This document shows positions 63,712 through 64,000 of a stretch of 64,000 nt of DNA, piece after piece; position 1 is the first letter of the stretch; every line of letters starts with the position of its first letter. The notes under the pieces are model-generated. The model was not told the origin of the DNA. It saw only the letters and a list, made by a program, of their open reading frames with translations, and searched no databases. The stretch is taken from positions 321,395-385,394 of the forward strand of contig DDEN01000041.1 in NCBI GenBank assembly GCA_002336115.1. Direction: 5' to 3'. A program made the translations under genes and the position numbers. The DNA comes from Chitinophagaceae bacterium UBA1953 (lineage in GTDB: Bacteria > Bacteroidota > Bacteroidia > Chitinophagales > Chitinophagaceae).

Positions 63712-64000
63712 TTACCATCCAGTATTTTGGAATTGAGATGCATTTGGTACGGTAAGGTTATCTAACTGTGATTTTGGAATTGGCCTCAACAACATATAAT
63801 CCTTTATATTGGCTGCTGCCGGCGGATTGTAGAGTTTTACACGATTTACTAATTGCCCACGCATCGCTAAATCCACCCAACGATTTGCCTCGCCAGCTAA
63901 TTCACGGCCATGTTCATCCAAAATAAAGTCAAGTGTTACCTGTGCAGGAGTAATTTGCATAGCTGCAACACGGGTTGTCAAATCGGCAGACGACAAACCT
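63712..64000 (-). CDS. susD: RagB/SusD-family protein, C-terminal part (cut by window edge)
   Basis: Only the last 96 or so residues are inside the window; the gene continues beyond base 64000. It shows 'LDFILDEHGRELAGEANRWVDLAMRG', the conserved SusD C-terminal helix, and 'MLLRPIPKSQLDNL' with the final 'QFQNTGW'. Together with the GH10 and GH35/DUF5597 genes downstream it marks a second, xylan-directed PUL, whose SusC gene should lie just outside. Confidence 0.9.
   Translation of the reverse strand, partial: GLSSADLTTRVAAMQITPAQVTLDFILDEHGRELAGEANRWVDLAMRGQLVNRVKLYNPPAAANIKDYMLLRPIPKSQLDNLTVPNASQFQNTGW

Overview
The window looks like a chromosomal segment of a Bacteroidetes bacterium, most likely family Chitinophagaceae (inferred from gene families; no 16S is present). 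Supporting signs are a complete gldK-gldL-gldM-gldN cluster of the type IX secretion/gliding machinery, several TonB-dependent receptors, SusC/SusD pairs, DUF4271 and DUF6089 proteins, and repeated -7 promoter elements of the Bacteroidetes type (TAnnTTTG). I see no rRNA, CRISPR array or intact prophage.

Bases 1-33900 read as ordinary core genome. They hold a TonB receptor; an ECF sigma factor followed by a membrane-anchored beta-barrel protein; a lipoprotein and uvrC; the gldKLMN operon (minus strand) closed by a strong hairpin terminator; a DUF255 thioredoxin-fold protein; hemD, DUF4271 and an Omp85-type protein; and hemW. A small accessory insert follows at 19830-21003: a REP-associated tyrosine transposase (RAYT) bracketed by two facing palindromes, plus an orphan membrane protein, between a degenerate copy of the 3' end of gpsA and gpsA itself. 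Then come gpsA, a TolC/HlyD efflux pair, an amino-acid permease overlapping a Cys/Met PLP enzyme, another TonB receptor, and a cobalamin-riboswitch-controlled btuB-like receptor, followed by a CWC protein and marC.

The main find starts at a tRNA-Arg(CCG) gene (33915-33986). Its last 12 bases plus 88 bases downstream are repeated, almost identically and in the same orientation, 26 kb away at 60119-60217. Just inside the distal copy is a decayed tyrosine recombinase (59156-about 59885). This is the signature of an integrated genomic island, and its cargo is a whole polysaccharide utilization locus (PUL). The cargo comprises a two-component sensor and regulator encoded by separate genes, a SusC/SusD/DUF5017 surface glycan-uptake set, GH88 and GH105 unsaturated-uronide hydrolases, a PL8-type lyase, a GH2, a 648-residue secreted protein of unrecognised family, a DUF2264 protein, KduD and DUF4861. 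Together these describe surface capture of a uronic-acid-rich glycan, lyase cleavage to 4,5-unsaturated oligosaccharides, removal of the unsaturated uronide by GH88/GH105, and entry of the product into the ketodeoxyuronate pathway through KduD.

Right of the distal repeat a second carbohydrate locus begins and runs off the window: a GH35/DUF5597 enzyme, a GH10 xylanase with an inserted carbohydrate-binding domain, and the C-terminus of a SusD protein. Because the right repeat resembles the left one even beyond the near-identical 100 bases, I infer that two related elements may have accumulated in tandem at the same tRNA gene, one carrying a uronide PUL and the other a xylan PUL.
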